Shown: positions 62,001-64,000 of the stretch, piece by piece
Numbering within the stretch: position 1 is the first letter of the stretch
Layout of the letters: the number at the start of each line of letters is the position of its first letter
Assembly: GCF_003947415.1 (NCBI RefSeq)
Contig: NZ_QHKL01000002.1
Location: 1,178,001 to 1,242,000, forward strand
DNA: 64,000 bases
Source of the DNA: Amycolatopsis sp. WAC 01376
GTDB taxonomy: Bacteria > Actinomycetota > Actinomycetes > Mycobacteriales > Pseudonocardiaceae
Direction: 5' to 3'
Notes under the pieces: generated by a model
Seen by the model: the letters and a program-made list of their open reading frames with translations, nothing else
The model's database searches: none
Told to the model about the DNA's origin: nothing
Made by a program: the position numbers and the translations under genes

Positions 62001-62811
62001 CCACACGATGCGGCTGATCGACGTCACCGATCCGCGGAAGCCGGTCGACACCGGCGTCTTCTACCGGCCGGAGGAGGAGATCGACCCGGTCGCGTTCAGT
62101 CCGGACGGCCGGACGCTCGCGACCGCGGGCAGCGGGCACACGGTGAAACTGTGGGACGTGGCCGACATCCGGCGGCCCGTCGAACTCGCGACCCTCACCG
62201 GGCACGAGGACGACGTCCATTCGATCGCGTTCAGTCCGGACGGCCGCACCGTGCTGAGCGGCGGCTGGGACCACACCGCGCGGCTGTGGGACGTCTCGAT
62301 GGCGAAGGCGCCGAAGCAGCTTTCGGTGCTGGAGGGACATTCCGACACGGTGTTCTCGGTGGCCTACAGCCCGGACGGAAAACTCGCCGCCACCGGGAGC
62401 GCCGATCGCACCGGCAGGCTGTGGGACGTGACGAATCCGGCGGCTCCCCGGCAGGCGGCGCTGCTGTCCGGGCACACGGACAACGTCATCTCGGTCGCGT
62501 TCGGCGGGGACGGGAAGACGCTCGCGACCGGCAGCTACGACCGGTCCGTGCGACTATGGGATGTCTCCGATCCCGGAGCGGTCCGGGAATCGGCGAACCT
62601 GAACGACGACGTCGATCGGGTCAACGCGGTGGCGTTCGCTCCCGACGGGCACACCCTCGCGGGCTCCGTCGCGGACGGCAGCGTGCGGTTGTGGGAAACC
62701 AGCCCCGAACGGGCCGCCGAACGCATCTGCGCGACCGTGTACCCGCGGATCACGCCCGAAGAGTGGGAACAACACCTGCCGGGGCTCGATTACCGGCCTC
62801 CGTGCCCGTGA
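59002..62811 (+). CDS. HTH-nSTAND NTPase-WD40 multidomain protein
   Basis: 1269 residues from GTG 59002 (AAAGGA upstream). Residues 10-80 are an Xre-like HTH (RELGRRAHYSAGTLSEAAGG). The NTPase (about 105-430) starts PYIGLTAFGAADASRFFGRE, with Walker A GASGSGKSS (Lys151) and Walker B VVLVVDQFEEVF (Asp228), the nSTAND1 pattern. A single membrane helix at about 540-560 follows. Fourteen WD40 blades (about 620-1245) suggest two seven-bladed propellers. Topology would leave the HTH-NTPase inside and the propellers outside. Likely a ligand or stress sensor; its effector is unknown. Confidence 0.88.
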   Translation: MPRPERPLDPGDDPLLEFAADLRRLREKAGNPTYRELGRRAHYSAGTLSEAAGGKKMPSLAVTLAYVRACDGPEEEWEARWHDVTERTRTGVSDSPVAPLNGESAPYIGLTAFGAADASRFFGRERLVRKLVTRLSDQRFLAVLGASGSGKSSLLRAGLLPAAGETSVTLLMTPGSRPLQECAVQFGAPLGLAPGGLLAEFTGHPRNLGLAARQLVADREGDVVLVVDQFEEVFTLCQDVDERAAFLSALVTATTEPESRTRVVLGIRTDFYTHCARHPELVEAMQDAQILVGPMSTEELRQAISRPAIDAGYRVENALVSRLVADATGQPGVLPLLSHALLETWRRRHGNTLTLTGYESSGGIERSVAQTSEHTFTALSEHQQRLANQIFLRMTALGEGTEDTKRRITRDEVDADDPDVAVVLDRLASSRLVTLDDNGIEIAHEALIRGWPRLREWLAEDREGLRVHRQLTEATDAWESVGHDDGWLYRGARLSIAREWAGEHDSALSQRERRFLDASVAIENHEQTVARRRTRRLRQLVALLAVLLVLATAAMAYAVRAEQTATSQRNNALAQKVAGQAIEMRPTNPALAAQLALAAYRVDPSVDTRGSVLGMFESPYSTRVSGHGHRVNAAALRGDGQVMVTGSWDHTAKLWDVGDPHRPRELATLSGHTENVNSVAFGAAVVATAGWDKTVRLWNVADPAKPGPGVVAGEHPSRVNAVAFSPKAAVLATADGGGTVRLFDVRDPAKPVLAATLTGHTGNVNGLAYAPDGRTLVSTGADKTARLWDVADPLKTKPLGVVNGHTAGVHSATFGPDGRTLATASIDQTARLWNVADPMAPTPLGTMAAHRTIVRSVAFSPDGTTLVTTGFDRAARLWDITDPAKPREKPALVGHTAAVVWAVFSPDGRTLVTASDDQTVRLWDLPGPAISGPARSACRAVYSSDGKLLATGSQDGAVRLVDVADTRNPRELGKIAGFGQGVCGLAFSPDGRTLAAGSWDHTMRLIDVTDPRKPVDTGVFYRPEEEIDPVAFSPDGRTLATAGSGHTVKLWDVADIRRPVELATLTGHEDDVHSIAFSPDGRTVLSGGWDHTARLWDVSMAKAPKQLSVLEGHSDTVFSVAYSPDGKLAATGSADRTGRLWDVTNPAAPRQAALLSGHTDNVISVAFGGDGKTLATGSYDRSVRLWDVSDPGAVRESANLNDDVDRVNAVAFAPDGHTLAGSVADGSVRLWETSPERAAERICATVYPRITPEEWEQHLPGLDYRPPCP

Positions 62812-62935
62812 CCACGGCCGATTCGTTGTTCGGCGTTGTTGTTCGGTGGAACGGCCGTGACACCGAACAACGAAGAGGCGCTAGAAATACCCCTGGACGT
62901 GCGATGCGTCCCCACATCGTTCACTCACCGGGGGT

Positions 62936-62991
62936 CTGAAGGGCTCCTTCAGGGCATTCACCAGTGTCCTGAAGGAGCCCTTCAGCTTTTT
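62936..62991 (+). terminator. terminator of the WD40 gene, TGAAGG-type hairpin with T run
   Basis: 18-bp perfect stem (62936-62953 with 62968-62985), 14-nt loop, then CTTTTT (62986-62991). The arm CTGAAGGGCTCCTTCAGG follows the same consensus as the long palindromes, but this one has the T run of a classic intrinsic terminator. That supports a terminator role for the whole group. Confidence 0.88.
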
Positions 62992-62998
62992 GTGACGC

Positions 62999-63064
62999 AC
63001 GCGTTTAGTCCTCTGGATGCGGTACTTGCACACGCAACTACCGCATCCAGAGGACTAAACGCGT
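62999..63064. repeat. long perfect palindrome (TTTAGTCCTCTGGATGC type)
   Basis: Perfect 26-bp arms (62999-63024, 63039-63064) around a 14-nt loop. A half-copy of the arm occurs over the stop codons at 9772-9789. It lies 7 bp before the stop of the partial helicase gene on the minus strand, so it is probably that gene's terminator. Confidence 0.85.
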
Positions 63065-63070
63065 AGGGGG

Positions 63071-64000
63071 TCAGGCGGCCGGGATCCAGTCCGGGTTCGA
63101 GGCCAGGACGGTCAGCTGCTGGGTCGCGCGGGTCAGCGCGACGTACAGCACGCGGCGTCCGGTGGTCGACTCCGTGATGAGGTCGTTGGGCTCCACCAGG
63201 ACGACGGCGTCGTATTCGAGGCCCTTGGAGTCGAGGCTGCCGACGACCTTGAGCCGCTCGTCCGAAAGTTCGGCGAGCCAGCCTTCGACCTCGGGCACCC
63301 GGTCCATGGCGGTGATCACGCCGACGGTGCCCTCGACGGCCCCCATCAGCTCCTTCACCGCGGCCTGCGTCGCCGCCTCCAGCCCGGCGGCCTCGACCGG
63401 CCGGACCTCCGGCGTGATGCCGGTCTGCCGCACCGCGCGCGGGAGCTCGTCGGCCTCGGCGTGCCCGGCGACGACCTTCGCGGCCAGGTCGAAGATCTCC
63501 GCCGAGTTCCGGTAGTTGGTGCGCAGGGTGAACCGGCGCCGCGTCGTCTTGAGCCCGAAGGCCTGGTCACGCGCCATCGCGGCCTCGGCCGGATCCGGCC
63601 ACGAACTCTGAACCGGGTCGCCGACCACGGTCCAGCTCGCGTACTTCCCGCGCCGCCCGACCATCCGCCACTGCATCGGCGAGAGGTCCTGCGACTCGTC
63701 GACGACCACGTGCGAGTACTCGTCGTAGTGCTGGGGCCGGGTCGGGGCGCCGCCGCGTTCCGGGTTGACCTCGATGGTCTGCCTGCCCTTGCGCCGCTTC
63801 GGCGGCTCGCCGATCAGGACGCGCAGCTCGTCGAGCAGTGCGACGTCGGCGATGGTCCAGCCGCGCGAACGGTCGGCGAAGTCGGCCGCGAGCAGGCTGA
63901 TCTCGTTGCGGTTGAGCAGGCCCTTCGCCGCGGCGGCGAGCCGCTTCTCCACGCCGAGCCACCGCAGGATCTGCGCCGGGTACAGGACCGGCCACCAGAC
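63071..64000 (-). CDS. HelD-like UvrD-family helicase (5'-truncated by window edge)
   Basis: C-terminal 309 residues; the frame is open to base 64000, so the start lies beyond the window. VVVDESQDLSPMQWRMVGRR is the Walker B/DESQD region of HelD, followed by WTVVGDPVQSSWPDP and LRTNYRNSAEIFDLA. The end VLYVALTRATQQLTVLA is superfamily 1 motif VI. HelD proteins remove stalled RNA polymerase from DNA, and HelR-type members protect it from rifamycins. Which type this is cannot be decided without the N-terminal part. Confidence 0.85.
   Translation of the reverse strand, partial: VWWPVLYPAQILRWLGVEKRLAAAAKGLLNRNEISLLAADFADRSRGWTIADVALLDELRVLIGEPPKRRKGRQTIEVNPERGGAPTRPQHYDEYSHVVVDESQDLSPMQWRMVGRRGKYASWTVVGDPVQSSWPDPAEAAMARDQAFGLKTTRRRFTLRTNYRNSAEIFDLAAKVVAGHAEADELPRAVRQTGITPEVRPVEAAGLEAATQAAVKELMGAVEGTVGVITAMDRVPEVEGWLAELSDERLKVVGSLDSKGLEYDAVVLVEPNDLITESTTGRRVLYVALTRATQQLTVLASNPDWIPAA

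Overview
The window is a GC-rich actinobacterial chromosome segment, most probably from Amycolatopsis or a close relative in Pseudonocardiales. This is judged from protein style, GTG/TTG starts, and gene order. Two stretches follow the order known from Mycobacterium tuberculosis (leuC-leuD-hupB-mutT1-ppk-fbiD-gpsA, then DUF3515, thiL, ung, rpmB, DAK/fakA-like, recG, pyc). The backbone is interrupted by accessory blocks. No rRNA, tRNA, CRISPR array, transposase or phage gene was seen.

Layout. 1-9035: leucine biosynthesis (leuC partial, leuD), HU-type nucleoid protein with a basic tail, MutT1 and polyphosphate kinase (overlapping pair), F420-pathway guanylyltransferase, a PlsC-type acyltransferase and gpsA. 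9036-20126: first accessory block, with a cysteine dioxygenase behind a probable leaderless polycysteine leader peptide, an asparaginase, a methyltransferase/VOC pair, an extracytosolic flavin electron-transfer operon (ferric-reductase-like protein, FMN-binding protein, ApbE) facing a two-component system, and a PNPOx-family enzyme divergent from a MocR/PdxR regulator. The ddl gene that follows gpsA in M. tuberculosis is absent here. 20131-28851: conserved backbone (DUF3515, Lrp-type single-domain protein, thiL, two GNATs, gamma carbonic anhydrase, ung, rpmB, FakA-like, recG). 28950-37383: second accessory block, with an EACC1-caspase pair resembling a biological-conflict module, a leaderless HNH gene of the 13E12 family under a LexA-type box, a TetR/erythromycin-esterase pair and an unusual S8 protease. 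37472-43238: pyruvate carboxylase, arginase-family protein and PucR-type regulator. 43315-48110: secreted DUF6801-like proteins and a secreted RCC1-repeat protein. 48161-57355: a full mce operon on the minus strand (two YrbE permeases, MceA-F, two Mce-associated proteins). 57832-64000: LLM oxidoreductase, a 1269-residue HTH-nSTAND-WD40 sensor with two apparent seven-bladed propellers, and a partial HelD-like helicase.

The most striking non-coding feature is a set of long, nearly perfect palindromes (arms about 18-29 bp, mostly short loops). They sit only at gene 3' ends and fill every convergent gap longer than about 50 bp. Fourteen share a stem-base consensus close to RTGAAGGNCYCCTT and fall into sub-families with conserved loops, compensatory base changes and copies in both orientations. 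They look like bidirectional terminators built from a dispersed repeat superfamily, and I do not know of a description of them.
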